From positions 190,245 through 254,244 of the forward strand of contig JASJFT010000007.1 of assembly GCA_030770425.1 (NCBI GenBank): DNA of 64,000 bases. Direction: 5' to 3'. The position numbers and the translations under genes are program-made. The notes under the pieces were generated by a model. The model had not been told where the DNA came from, made no database searches, and was given only the letters and a program-made list of their open reading frames with translations. Origin of the DNA: Darksidea phi (lineage: Eukaryota; Ascomycota; Dothideomycetes; Pleosporales; Lentitheciaceae). Positions 9,593 to 19,660 of the stretch are shown in pieces. Position 1 is the stretch's first letter. The number at the start of each line of letters is the position of its first letter.

Positions 9593-11550
9593 ATGGCAGA
9601 ACTATATGACCAAAGCAGGCACGACGCTCTACAGCGTCTCAACCAAACCCTCCTCCAGATCGACCCTTACATTCTCCCGCCATACCCCAATCTTTCCATG
9701 GTCAGCGGCCCTCTCGACCCATCCCTTCTCCAGATAACCCTCCCACAACTCCTCGCACAACAAGCTGAGCTGTATCCAAACAATGAGTGTCTCGTTATAC
9801 CATGGACGGGCGCGAGGTGGACGTATCAATACCTGTGGAAGGAATCAAATACCCTGGCGAGAGCATTACTTAAGTACGGCGTACGACCGAGAGACAGGGT
9901 GGGCATTATGAGTGGGAATTGTGAAAAGTACGTTGCGGTGTTCTTTGCGTGTCTGAGGGTGGGCGCGATTGTTGTTACCTTGAACAACACGTACACGGCG
10001 ACGGAAGCGGAATATGCGTTGAAGCATACGAGTAAGTGTTTATTCCATACTGCGAAATAGAGAACCCTAATTGGTATAGGATGTCGAATATTATTCACAA
10101 GTGAGCATATCGGGCGACTCGACAATATGCCTTTGCTCGAACGTCTAAGTGAAGATGATCTTGCGTCCGAGATACCTGATCTAAAGACCGTGTGTTTGAT
10201 AAGAGGGGAAGATGATGGCTTTATCAAATACGACGAGTTTATCCGTGAGGCGGAATCGATACCAGAACACATCCTTGACATCTTTGATGGCATAATAAGT
10301 CCGCACGATGTTGCAAACCTACAGTTCACCAGTGGTAGCACCGGAAAACCAAAGGCAGCTATGCTCACGCATTAGTACGTACAAAGTCCCCATGCGAGCC
10401 TCCGACCTCACTTTGGTTAGCTAATAACAGCATAGCAATCTTGTAAACAACTCCCGCTTCATTGGCGACCGTATGTCTCTTACACCACAGGACACGCTTT
10501 GCTGTCCACCACCCCTCTTTCATTGCTTCGGCCTCACCCTCGGTCTCCTCGCCACCCTCACACACGGCGGTCGTATTGTATACCCTGCCGAAGCGTTCGA
10601 TGCCGTTGCTACATTACACGCTATATCAGACGAGAACTGCACTGCATTACATGGCGTACCCGCGATGATGGAGGAAATCGTTAATGTGGAAAAGCCGAAA
10701 GGTTGGGCCTCTCAGCTACGCACTGGCATCGTGGCAGGTAGTCCCGTGCCGAAGTGGCTCATGGAGCGCATGGTAGAGGAGCTGGGTATGACAGACTTCA
10801 CGTCTAGTTACGGCCTGACTGAGGCGAGTCCTACGGTATTCAATGCACATATCACCGACTCTCTCCACACCAGGTTGACTACAGTGGGTGCGGTGATGCC
10901 ACATGCGCGTGTAAAGATTGTCGATCGCCAAAATCGCATCGTGCCAATCGGCGTCAGAGGCGAGTTATGTGTGGCGGGATATCAGGTCTGCAGGGGGTAT
11001 TGGGAGAATTCAGAAAAGACTGCCGAGTTGTTGGTGAGAGACGAGCACGGAGAATTGTGGCTGCATACAGGTGATGAAGCGGTATTAGATGTTGATGGGT
11101 ACTGCACCATCACTGGTCGTTTCAAAGACATCATTATACGAGGTCCGTCGCTCCTGGTCCCTTTTTCTCCTTTATCCGACGGGTGGAATTCAGTTCATTA
11201 GTTGAAGTATCTGCTTACAACGCGTTCTAGGTGGTGAGAACATCTACCCCCTCGAAATCGAAGAACGTCTCATCACGCACCCCTCCATATCTCGCGCTAT
11301 CGTCGTCGGAATTTCGCATCCCAAATACGTGGAAGTGCCCGTCGCCTTCCTCGAACTCGCTGGCGGTGCCGCGAAGCCTGGGCTTGAAGAGGTGCAGAGA
11401 TGGGTGAGGAAGGTGTTGGGCAGGCATAAGGCGCCAACAAGGCTTTTTTGGTTGGGATATGATTTCAGAGACGAATTGCCACTTACGGGGAGTGGGAAGA
11501 TTAAGAAATTCGAGTTGAGGGCGTGGGCAGAGAGGGTGGCGGAGGGATAG
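9593..11550 (+). CDS. sidI: Acyl-CoA ligase, SidI-like (mevalonyl-CoA ligase type)
   Basis: This ANL-superfamily acyl-CoA synthetase adenylates an acid and loads it onto CoA. In A. fumigatus, SidI makes mevalonyl-CoA for the SidH/SidF branch. The four exons are 9593-10031, 10080-10374, 10436-11142 and 11231-11550, and splicing gives 586 aa (SidI is about 590). The third intron has a weak GTCCGT donor. The P-loop LQFTSGSTGKPK lies at about 227-238, SYGLTEASPT and LHTGDEA follow, and the C-terminal PLTGSGKIKKFELR carries the catalytic lysine region. Residues 15-23, RLNQTLLQI, fit R-L-x5-[HQ]-hydrophobic, a PTS2-like signal; SidI is a reported PTS2 protein. There is no PTS1. Substrate assignment rests on cluster context; other medium-chain acyl-CoA ligases look similar. 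Confidence 0.87.
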
Positions 11551-13054
11551 TGAGGGCGACATGCCTTACAGCTAACGAGAGTAGATGTATTGTAGGGCAA
11601 CGAGCAGCTGCTCAGATCAATAATACTCCTGTCTCTAATTCTGTAGTCTAATCTGAGTTATCTTGTACTGTAATCCTCTCTCACTTGAATATGTCCAACA
11701 AACCCCTCCCATTATCGTCATTGCCCATCCACGGAACACCATCTTTTCCTAAGAATTCCAACTAACCACTTCGCTTAAGCATAGCTTTTCGACTGATATT
11801 CTCCTGTGCGAACCTTTTTGAGACGGATGCACCACATGTGGAGACCTCCAAGCGGCAGAAACGCTAAATGCTTACAATTACACTAATCTCTTATAACAAT
11901 AAGCTGACACCCTGTAGATATCCTAACATTTACTCTGAGTCCGCAGCAATCGGTCCAGATGGCACATGGAATTGTACATTTCTAATGACCCAAATGGCGT
12001 ACTCGGCACTGAGGCAAATCCTACGTAATGAGAAATATTATTCTCGCTCTCACCGCACACCGCTACGACGTATAGCAACTTCCGACCCAATATTGTGCTT
12101 CAAAACTGTACCCGAACCCGTCGTCGCTGCTATTCCTTAGCTATAAATCTAAGCATCGAATCGGTCCCGCCGCCAGGGTCAGTTCCGAGCATGATGGAAG
12201 GACGCTAGACTTGCTGTACTGGCACTTCTGGCGCCGAATTCTACGCAATGAAGGAAGAAGATAAAGAGAAACCGAAGGGTATGGCTCGAGCCCCGCGGTG
12301 CTCTCACCGGTGGTCAACCACCTAAAACCTGGTGAAGTGAAAAGTATCTAACTCTTCGGCGCAGGCGACCGATGCCCCTCCCAGCTTACGGAAACAATGG
12401 TTGAAGAGACGAACCTTATTGTTCTCCCCATTCTCATTATGCAGAGCGCATGCCAAAATAGGGCGATTGTTATGAGACTCAGCGACTACCTACGAGCACC
12501 CAGCTAGCCCGTGAGCTCCAACGTCATTCGAACAATAACAAGCAAGCCGAGACCCTCATTCTCAAGCTCTCACCGTTCTACAACTCGCATACGATTGGCC
12601 CAACTCTTTCGTTTTCAGATCTCTTGGCCTCATTCACTCCAATTCTCGCACGCGATTCCACCCTATTACGCAATAACGCAATCATCACCTTCACCCTGAT
12701 GAATGCGGTTTTTTTCGTCTATGCAAGAACAAGGACAATAGTCGTTTATTGTACAATAGCAGCGTTCCCAACCTCCCGGATTTGCCAGCTGTACAAAACT
12801 GAGACCTCTGCGCCAGAAACCTCTGCTTCCCTTTCTCCCCAGACCACTCAACTCTCGTCGAAGTTATCGCCACTACTTTGACAGTACTGTTCATCTACAG
12901 CGACATCTTCCACTTCAGCATCTTCCGAAACATCTTTCGCAGCATCTTTCGCATTCGTCTACAGCGACGACTTCTACTTCTTCAGCTTCCGCAGCTCCTT
13001 CAGCTCCATCGTTGCATTCGCGTTCAGCTCTTGTTTCTACGATTTATCGTGAAC
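11551..13054. other. Gene-free stretch, 3' of SidI-like gene and upstream of Myb-like gene
   Basis: No frame here reads like a protein. The short open frames (for example 11868-12140 and 12624-12881) lack domain-like composition. From about 12880 to 13050 there are imperfect repeats of TCTTTCGCA/TCTACAGCGAC type just before the next ATG, probably 5'-UTR or promoter of the following gene. Confidence 0.4.
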
Positions 13055-14848
13055 ATGAAGTTCAAAGTTCGCGAATCCGCTACCTTCGCGGCTGCTTGTA
13101 TGTATCATTAAGTAGGCGTAGATATACTAGCAGCTAACCTCTTCGCAGTCGCTTCGTTCGCCAAGAACATCCGTAAATCTACCTCTCCCGATGGCCAGAC
13201 TGCGGGCCCTCTTCATTGCCAGGCCAGTACGCCAATCCTCGCGGATTCCTCTCCCGCCTCTCCGACCCACAATCAGACCTATACATCTTACGACGGTTTC
13301 ACCTCCCCTTCCTACACCCCAGCCTCTCCTCCGTCCAGTCCGCAGCATATCTCTGAGGGTAGCGCTCATGTCGGACGTCTGCCATCCCCGTCTGCTAGCA
13401 AGACGTATGCCGCGGCTCTCAAGGGTCTTAACTCAGCCGCTGCTGAAGGTCAGTACGCCCTGCTTTCGTCACGTTTCATTCCACTAACTCATGCAGCCAA
13501 CACTACTGTCAGCTCTGGTGCACACGATGACTCTGTTACCAACAAGCGCTCGGGTATGAAGGTTTTCTGCAAGCCAATGTATGCGAAGAAACCTGCCGAG
13601 ACTCGGGCTGTCCACAATGGAACCGTCACCACCGAGACCGGCAAGCTGCCCACGGATGTCAGTGTCACTAAGGGTGGAGAGTGTACGACGAGCGATCCGC
13701 CCGTAATCCCACGGAACAACGCCAGTAATGTCCACCAATCCAGCTCGCCCGGCTCCGGCATCAGGCTTAGGATCAACTTTACCCCCAACGCTGAGCGCAT
13801 CACTATCATCAAGTCAGGCCAGGACGACTCCCGCGTGCTCCGCAGTACCGAGAAGGATAACGCTGCTCGCAAGCGCACTATCGCCGAGGCGCTTGGTGAT
13901 GATTCGGACTTTACCGACTCAGACATTGACATCAACCCTCTCCCTCGCAAGAAGAAGGCCCTCCCTCCTGTCTTGAAGAAAACAAAGGCGGCTGCCAACC
14001 CCAAGAAGACTAAAAAGCCTGTTTCTACAAAAAGCAAGAAGAAATCCGCTGCTAAGAGGACGAAAATCACTGCTACCAAGACCGACAAGGACGGCGACTC
14101 TATCATGTCTGACACTGACTCGAGCTTGTCCGTCAACAACCTCATCCTCATCCAGCCTCGCATGAAGCGCAAAGACCGTATAGTCGATCCGACCAACCCA
14201 GTTGATGCTGTTCTCATCGCAGCTGCAACCAAAGCCGGCGCTGATATCTATGACTCTGACCTTGAGGATCTTCCCAATTCTGAACTCAAAGGCACCAAGC
14301 AGCAGCACTTGTTCCGTAACGTCAACTGGGGTCCTGCCGCCTCCGATCTCACCGACGAGCACTCATTCCCGACGAACCCCGTGTTTACCCAGTTCGTACC
14401 CGGCCGCTGGGAGCGACAGCCAGACGGCACCGTCACCGACCAGAAGCACAAGCTGCTCGTTAAGCTGACGGACAACAGCGGCAACAGGCGAATCTTTAAG
14501 AACCCGCCGCCGGCTGACTGGACCAATCAGGATGCTATCACCATCCTGAACAAGCGTACCGTCCAGCAGATTCGCCGCAGCACGGTTGTCCGCTTCCGCC
14601 AAGTTGTCACTCCGTATGTGCAGGCGGAGCGGCAGTGGATCCTCGCAAACCTGCACAACGGCAAACCGACGACGGCCTGGGGCCCCTTCGTGAACGCTTT
14701 CAATAAGAAGTTCCACGACAAGGTGGTTGCTGGCTCCGCGAAGCCACGTCCGAAGCGCACGCAATCAAGCCTCACCAAGGAGGTCGAGCGCTTTGGCGCT
14801 GAATTCTACAGCAAGGGCTTGGTGCCGTCGCCGGCTAAGGCGAAGTAG
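13055..14848 (+). CDS. Basic nuclear-type protein with C-terminal Myb/SANT-like segment
   Basis: The family is not recognised by name. The three exons are 13055-13097, 13149-13448 and 13497-14848, and splicing gives 564 aa; both introns are canonical with CTAAC branch points. The N-terminal third is Ser/Pro/Thr-rich. The middle (about 240-310) has dense Lys-Arg clusters such as PRKKKALPPVLKKTK, typical of nuclear localisation signals. The C-terminal part (about 485-525) has Y-x-A-E-R-x-W-I ... W ... FNKKF, with the aromatic spacing of a Myb/SANT-like helix bundle. A similar pattern occurs in the gene at 34397-35623. A DNA- or chromatin-binding role is inference. Confidence 0.72.
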
Positions 14849-16410
14849 ATGTGAGACTGAGCGATTGCAACGCAGTTCCGGGGCTGGACCTTGGTGTTTG
14901 GTGTTTGGTATTTGGTAAATAGCAGTGGTTATGGATAGGGACGAGAACGATTTTGCCTAGCTCAAGCTGGCTGCTTCTACGCTGTGTAGTTAGTTCAGAT
15001 CGATGTATACATGCTTTCCAAAGTTTCAAGTCAACATTTCTATTCCGTGTTCCTGGCGCCATTTCATGTCACCTCGTCACACTATTGTATCAGGATCCAC
15101 CTTGCTGAAAAGCCTCTCTCAACACCCGTCACACCATTTTACCTTCGCGCCGCGTCATTGGTATCGGCATCTCTTAACGTCCAGCCCATCAAAGATTATC
15201 AAGGTCAGCCCGACGTGCCGTCTTCTATCGCTCTTTCTCACCCTTTCTGTGTAATCCATCTAGTGCCACTGTGAAGTGCACAAGCATCCTTGAAGTGCAC
15301 AAGTTGTTTCTCAATATATCAAGCAGTCTCTTCGCCACCAGGTTCGACGATGGGGTACGCCAGGCGAAAAGGTTTCCATTGGTTTGGATTTTCACCGGGG
15401 GAGCTTCTTTTGTAAGGAGGCCCGCACTAAACACAGTAGGAGTTTTGTACATAGTAGAGGTGCTATACCCACACCTTATACACAATAATAGAGCTATATA
15501 TGGTAGTAGTCGGGAAACCGGTGTTGTCAGCGCGTTTGACTGTCTGCTGCATGAGATGTCGAAACATTGAAATACAATGGAGAGTGATAGATAGAATAAC
15601 CAAAAAAAAAAAAAAAAAAAAAAGAGGGCGCAGGAGCCAACCTGACGTCACACCAAGTAGTGGCCCCAACTCACTTGGGAGAGGGCGATAAAAGCAAAAA
15701 GATAACGCTACATTTTAGGAGCTTCCAAAAAATGCAAAAAGCAACTAACCAAATCCCTTCTTTTGGAGAGATGAATTAGTTGCTTTCCGGTGTATAAACC
15801 CTATACTCAAATATACACCTATTCGAACTCGGTCCCTGCCAGTGGTCGCTACAATGTATAGAAAGTCTTAACGCTAAACCAGTTGACTATGAGTTGAATT
15901 AGAAAGAATGCTGCGCCTTTAATATATATAGTGCTTTGCGATTGTGTATAAGGTTTGTGTATTGGATGAGTAGCAGCTATCGCGTCGTTAAACTCGCGGA
16001 TTAATCCAAAGGTGAAGGTGTGCGTGTAGCGCCTTCACTGTGTACAAACTCCTACTGGCAGAAGTATTCGGGTAGACTTTATGGCTTCTCTCTCGACAAG
16101 CGTGGAGATTTTATCTGGTCTAGAGTATAGCCGCTGTAGCGTAGGAAAAAGTAGATATATTTAATGGAGTATGCGTTCTGTCCGACCAGCACTTTACAGC
16201 TCAAATGTGGGCAGTGGAAAATGTTCTCGCGCGTCTCACTACATCAACTCGTCTTGAACACCCGCTAGAAGACACCAAATTTGGGATTAAGATATCAAAG
16301 GTCTACGCATTAACAAATTGATAGAGGAGCTCGATGCATAGCTCTAGCCCGAAGTTCTTCTTAATTACGCAGCGTCCTCCGCCCCTCCCACCGACCGCAA
16401 AGGAAGGTCC
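14849..16410. other. Gene-free stretch with repeat copy, poly-A tract and tRNA-like boxes
   Basis: No gene is supported. The stretch contains a 13-bp direct repeat (TGAAGTGCACAAG at 15272-15284 and 15291-15303), one copy of a dispersed repeat (15378-15495), an A-tract of about 22 bases (15601-15622), and A-box/B-box-like sequences on the minus strand between 15889 and 15831. Confidence 0.5.
15378..15495. repeat. Dispersed repeat, copy 1
   Basis: This segment is strongly similar to 23668-23778. Both copies share GGTTTGGATT, a TTTGTAAGG block, AACACA(G/A)TAGGAGT, the GTGCTATACCCACA block and ATAATAGAGC in the same order with small indels. Several differences are C/T or G/A transitions, as expected of old copies altered by repeat-induced point mutation. 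No coding content is seen. Confidence 0.7.
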
Positions 16411-17106
16411 TCAAGTAGCAACATTATTATCTATGAGAAGCATCTCGATATCGTTCTGCGAGACGGGGTCCTTGCCTTTCTGCGTCGTTTCCAAAAACCC
16501 GAGTAATTGCATCTCCCACCTCTGTCTCTCCTCGCTGGCTACACGTATAATGAAATTTTCGCTTTCCGCTCCAGTCTTTTTCTTCGAGTCCTTTCCTAGG
16601 CCTTCACCCGTCATCATTTCCGGGCCGTCAAAGAAGGGTAAGAATGGCGACGGAGCGACCTTGACTCTCTTTCGCCTATGGGGTGCCTTCTTAGGCCCGG
16701 CCACTTTCTCCCCGGCTTCAACCAACAGCGTCCACTTCCGCAGCCCGAACACGCTGCCGCCAAAGATGTCGTTGCAAAAGCTCCAATATTCTTGTGTGAC
16801 TTCCGCTGGGATTTCGTTCCAGAGCGTCATGGCTGGAATTGTGGCACCGTCGACTGTGCGCATGGCGCGCGCGATATCGTTGTGGCGGTATGCGACCGCG
16901 GGGCGAGCTTGCAGCAGACGGGAAAGGGTCTCTACTGAGAGCTCGGAGATGGTGCTGTCTTCCCAGTTAGAGAGGATGTTGCGGATGAGTTGACGATAGA
17001 GGGCCCAAAGAGAGGGGCCGAGAAGTTGGCGAATGGAAGAGAGGAGGGCGGATAGAAGAGGGTGATTTTGCGATTGAGGGAGACTAGTTTGGGGTTTTGG
17101 TGGCAT
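16411..17106 (-). CDS. Small helical-domain protein, paralogue A of a local family (PAH-like)
   Basis: This intronless 231-aa protein is of unknown function. Residues about 16-120 form a predicted helical domain: LLSSIRQLLG, a W-x2-Y-x-L-x3-IL helix, AVAYRHNDIA, then IPAEVTQEYWSFCNDIFGG. The same pattern occurs in the two genes to the right, so the three are tandem paralogues. The Y...IL...L...HN layout recalls Sin3 paired amphipathic helix (PAH) domains, but this is only visual similarity. The tail (about 135-231) is basic (HRRKRVKV) and then acidic. The start MPPKPQTS has the same spacing to the domain as its paralogue. Confidence 0.68.
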   Translation of the reverse strand: MPPKPQTSLPQSQNHPLLSALLSSIRQLLGPSLWALYRQLIRNILSNWEDSTISELSVETLSRLLQARPAVAYRHNDIARAMRTVDGATIPAMTLWNEIPAEVTQEYWSFCNDIFGGSVFGLRKWTLLVEAGEKVAGPKKAPHRRKRVKVAPSPFLPFFDGPEMMTGEGLGKDSKKKTGAESENFIIRVASEERQRWEMQLLGFLETTQKGKDPVSQNDIEMLLIDNNVAT

Positions 17107-17416
17107 TGTATATGAGTTGCGTTGTGCGTTCTGCGGACGAAGTAAGTCAGTTGGTACTTTAGTGGATGTGGACGAGTTTCGAGCATCAAAGGACGACTAA
17201 ATATATGGTGATAAAAGTGGTCTGTACAAAGTTTTGACGTAGCAACGCTAAGATAAGCAGTAACTCAGGCAGAGATTGGCGATTCACTAGACAGACTGTT
17301 GCCTACGTTTATTGTTTACTAAATGTCTTCAGATAAAATAATGTGAATGAAACCACAGCTGGGCTTGAATAATTCTTCTGTGTCTATGTTTATGACCTGG
17401 CCACGTGGTCAAAAGC
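17107..17416. other. Intergenic, between paralogues A and B
   Basis: This gap of about 310 bp holds the promoter of paralogue A and the 3' flank of paralogue B, both on the minus strand. Nothing further was seen. Confidence 0.3.
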
Positions 17417-18277
17417 TTAGTTCAAGCTCACATCGGTCATAGACTGCGAAATGACATCGACCTCTTTCTGCGCAGCCACGGCAAACGCATTCTGCTTCTC
17501 CAGATATTCCACGGCTTCGGCCCTAGCCTGCCTTGCGCTTGGCTCAATTTCGGTAACATCAAGTTCGCTCTTCATCTGGTCTAGCTCATCTAGCGCTGCG
17601 TCCATCCAGTCTAGCTCTTCGTCTGGCTTGGGGTCCGGTTCGGTGTCCCACGCGTCCATTTCCATGTCTTCCATGACTTCTGCCGTTACTCGAGCGTTCG
17701 AGAGAGTTCGGTTGGCATTATCTACTGATAGAGCGGTGGGGTATTCGTGGATAGTAAGATTGATACCCTGCATACTTTGGCTAATATCATCCATTGTGTT
17801 GGGGATTTCATCAGATGCTTGCTGCAAAGGTTCAGTCTGCGGCAAAATGGTCACAAATCTCGCCTGCAACTGCTCGAACTCTTCTTTCACCCACTCCGGA
17901 ATAACCTCGTCTACGACCTCAACGTAAGGGATTGCTACATATCCTGCACGCCCTATTTCCTCGAAAGATTGAGTATTAGTCAAATCCACAAGTGCGTTGT
18001 GGAAATCTGCGATCTTCGGATAGCGCGGTAGAAAGGATTTGAGTCGATTTGCGGATTCTGCTTGGTCACTGCCTTCTTCTTTGAGAATTCCGTAGACAAG
18101 CATGTGATAGTCGGTCCAAGAAGGCGCTTCCATGAGTTGTCTGATGGCGGAGAGGAGGGCGGGTGCAAAGCCGTCGATAGTGATCATTGCTATATTCTCG
18201 TTCATCTTTGGCGTAAATTGTGAGACTGAACTAATTTTGACGATACAAAATTCGAGAGCGGCCGATGGAGCTTTCAT
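17417..18277 (-). CDS. Small helical-domain protein, paralogue B of the local family (PAH-like)
   Basis: This intronless frame encodes up to 286 aa; an internal ATG at 18205 (MNENIAMI) gives the same lead length before the domain as in paralogue A and may be the true start. The domain reads FAPALLSAIRQLM, W-x2-Y-x2-L, GIL, LKSFLPRYPKIADFHNALV, then IPEWVKEEFEQLQARF, aligning along its length with genes A and C. The C-terminal half is acidic (a WDTEPDPKPDEELDWMD stretch) and predicted to be disordered or coiled. It is not a recognised family. An adaptor or transcription-related role is speculative. Confidence 0.66.
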   Translation of the reverse strand: MKAPSAALEFCIVKISSVSQFTPKMNENIAMITIDGFAPALLSAIRQLMEAPSWTDYHMLVYGILKEEGSDQAESANRLKSFLPRYPKIADFHNALVDLTNTQSFEEIGRAGYVAIPYVEVVDEVIPEWVKEEFEQLQARFVTILPQTEPLQQASDEIPNTMDDISQSMQGINLTIHEYPTALSVDNANRTLSNARVTAEVMEDMEMDAWDTEPDPKPDEELDWMDAALDELDQMKSELDVTEIEPSARQARAEAVEYLEKQNAFAVAAQKEVDVISQSMTDVSLN

Positions 18278-18567
18278 ATGTCATGGTTGTGTAGTTTTTG
18301 TGTCGATGCGGAGCGCATATTAAGAAATGAACGATGGTGATGCACATGTACAATGAACGTCTTCAAAAAGTTTATCGTAGATTTACCGTCTTTGTAGCTA
18401 CCTTGGACTTACCTTGATGTCGATACAATAAGACGCTGCTCCATCGTGGTGATGTTGGAATGCACCTATTGCATCTTTTTGTATTTCAGACGGATTTATT
18501 TTGGTAGGTCAATGTCAATCAGGCATGGTCAATCATTGTTTCAGAGCACTGATTCGATCGTCAAAAA

Positions 18568-19077
18568 TCACAGGCCGAGGCTAGCCATAGCATCTAACAA
18601 AGTATCCATAGCCATCTGTAGCTGTGGCGTTGGCCGTGACTGCTCACTCAAGAAGCTGATAGCGTCGCGGCGAGCCATTTCTGCTGGGCTACAGTCCTGC
18701 TCGGTGCCACCGGTGTCTATCATTTCCACATTGTGTGCGAGGCTGTTGATATGTGCCGCCGCACCAAAGTGCGTCTGACAGAGCTCAAAGTACTCATCAA
18801 CAATGTCAGCCGGCACATCGAGTGAGATATCCAAGCAAGGTAGATCCGTGGCGCGACCGCAGTACGTTTCGAGAGCGAGGTCGTTGTGCAAAAGGACCAC
18901 ACCGGCGCGGCTCTGGATGAGTTTAACCAGTGCATCCGCCGATTGTGCAGCAGTCGGACTAGCTTGTAGGATATCGAGTGTGTATTGTTTATACATGAGC
19001 CAATGGGTGCGACCGAACATTTCACTGATGAGGGCGAGGATTGTTCCTGCGTAGGTGTCGCATTCGTGCCCCGACAT
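18568..19077 (-). CDS. Small helical-domain protein, paralogue C of the local family (PAH-like)
   Basis: This 169-aa protein starts at MSGHECDTYAGT. The frame stays open upstream to 19239, but that part is unlike the paralogues and probably 5' UTR. It has the family pattern: TILALISEMFG, W-x2-Y-x5-DIL, AGVVLLHNDLA, then VPADIVDEYFELCQTHFGAA. It consists of the domain plus a short C-terminal helix (PTPQLQMAMDTLLDAMASLG). It is the shortest member and the third in a head-to-tail minus-strand series. Confidence 0.66.
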   Translation of the reverse strand: MSGHECDTYAGTILALISEMFGRTHWLMYKQYTLDILQASPTAAQSADALVKLIQSRAGVVLLHNDLALETYCGRATDLPCLDISLDVPADIVDEYFELCQTHFGAAAHINSLAHNVEMIDTGGTEQDCSPAEMARRDAISFLSEQSRPTPQLQMAMDTLLDAMASLGL

Positions 19078-19660
19078 GGCTGCGCAGGTGGGAAATTGCA
19101 GGAACAATCTCGACAGTAACGCGTACTGAAATATAGGCCATGTTCGCACGGGACATAGTGAAAGAAGAATGTAATTGCGGTTGATGGGCTGACGTTGGCC
19201 GTTGGCATGTGGCTGGCGTGGCTGGCATAGTCGGCGCACTATGCAAGGGACGTGCTAGCTTCTTTTGCCGCTTGGCCTCTGAGTGGCCACGTGGTAGTAT
19301 CATCATATCGCCGTGCACCAAGGTCACATCCCCAACTCCGCATTGCGAACAAACATACATCCAAGCGCACTGCGCCCTTCACATGGACGCTACTTAATAC
19401 ATGAGCAGGTGTGTTTCTTGGTCGCCCATTGTTCCGCATCTGGCCTGGCTAACCGATTCCAAACAGTGACGATTCCGTGTGGCGCGCTTGCTTATCGCCT
19501 CTCATCTTACTTACCCACGTTCCTTGCGACTAACGCGCCAAATTTTGCAAGCACAACCCGGCTTCGCGTCTCCTTCGCCACCCGCCACCATATTGCTCTG
19601 CAATATCATATGTCGATACCTACGCGGATCGCACTCTAGCATTCATTCCATCGAGAGACC
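19078..19660. promoter_or_regulatory. Divergent intergenic region between paralogue C and the plus-strand relative
   Basis: This gap of 583 bp carries the 5' regions of the minus gene ending at 18568 and the plus gene starting at 19661. Open frames on both strands here show no recognisable protein features. Confidence 0.3.

Noticed and set aside
13489..14232. 247-residue minus-strand frame opposite the Myb-like gene
   Set aside because: It is hydrophobic only because it mirrors lysine-rich codons; the plus-strand three-exon model closes in frame.
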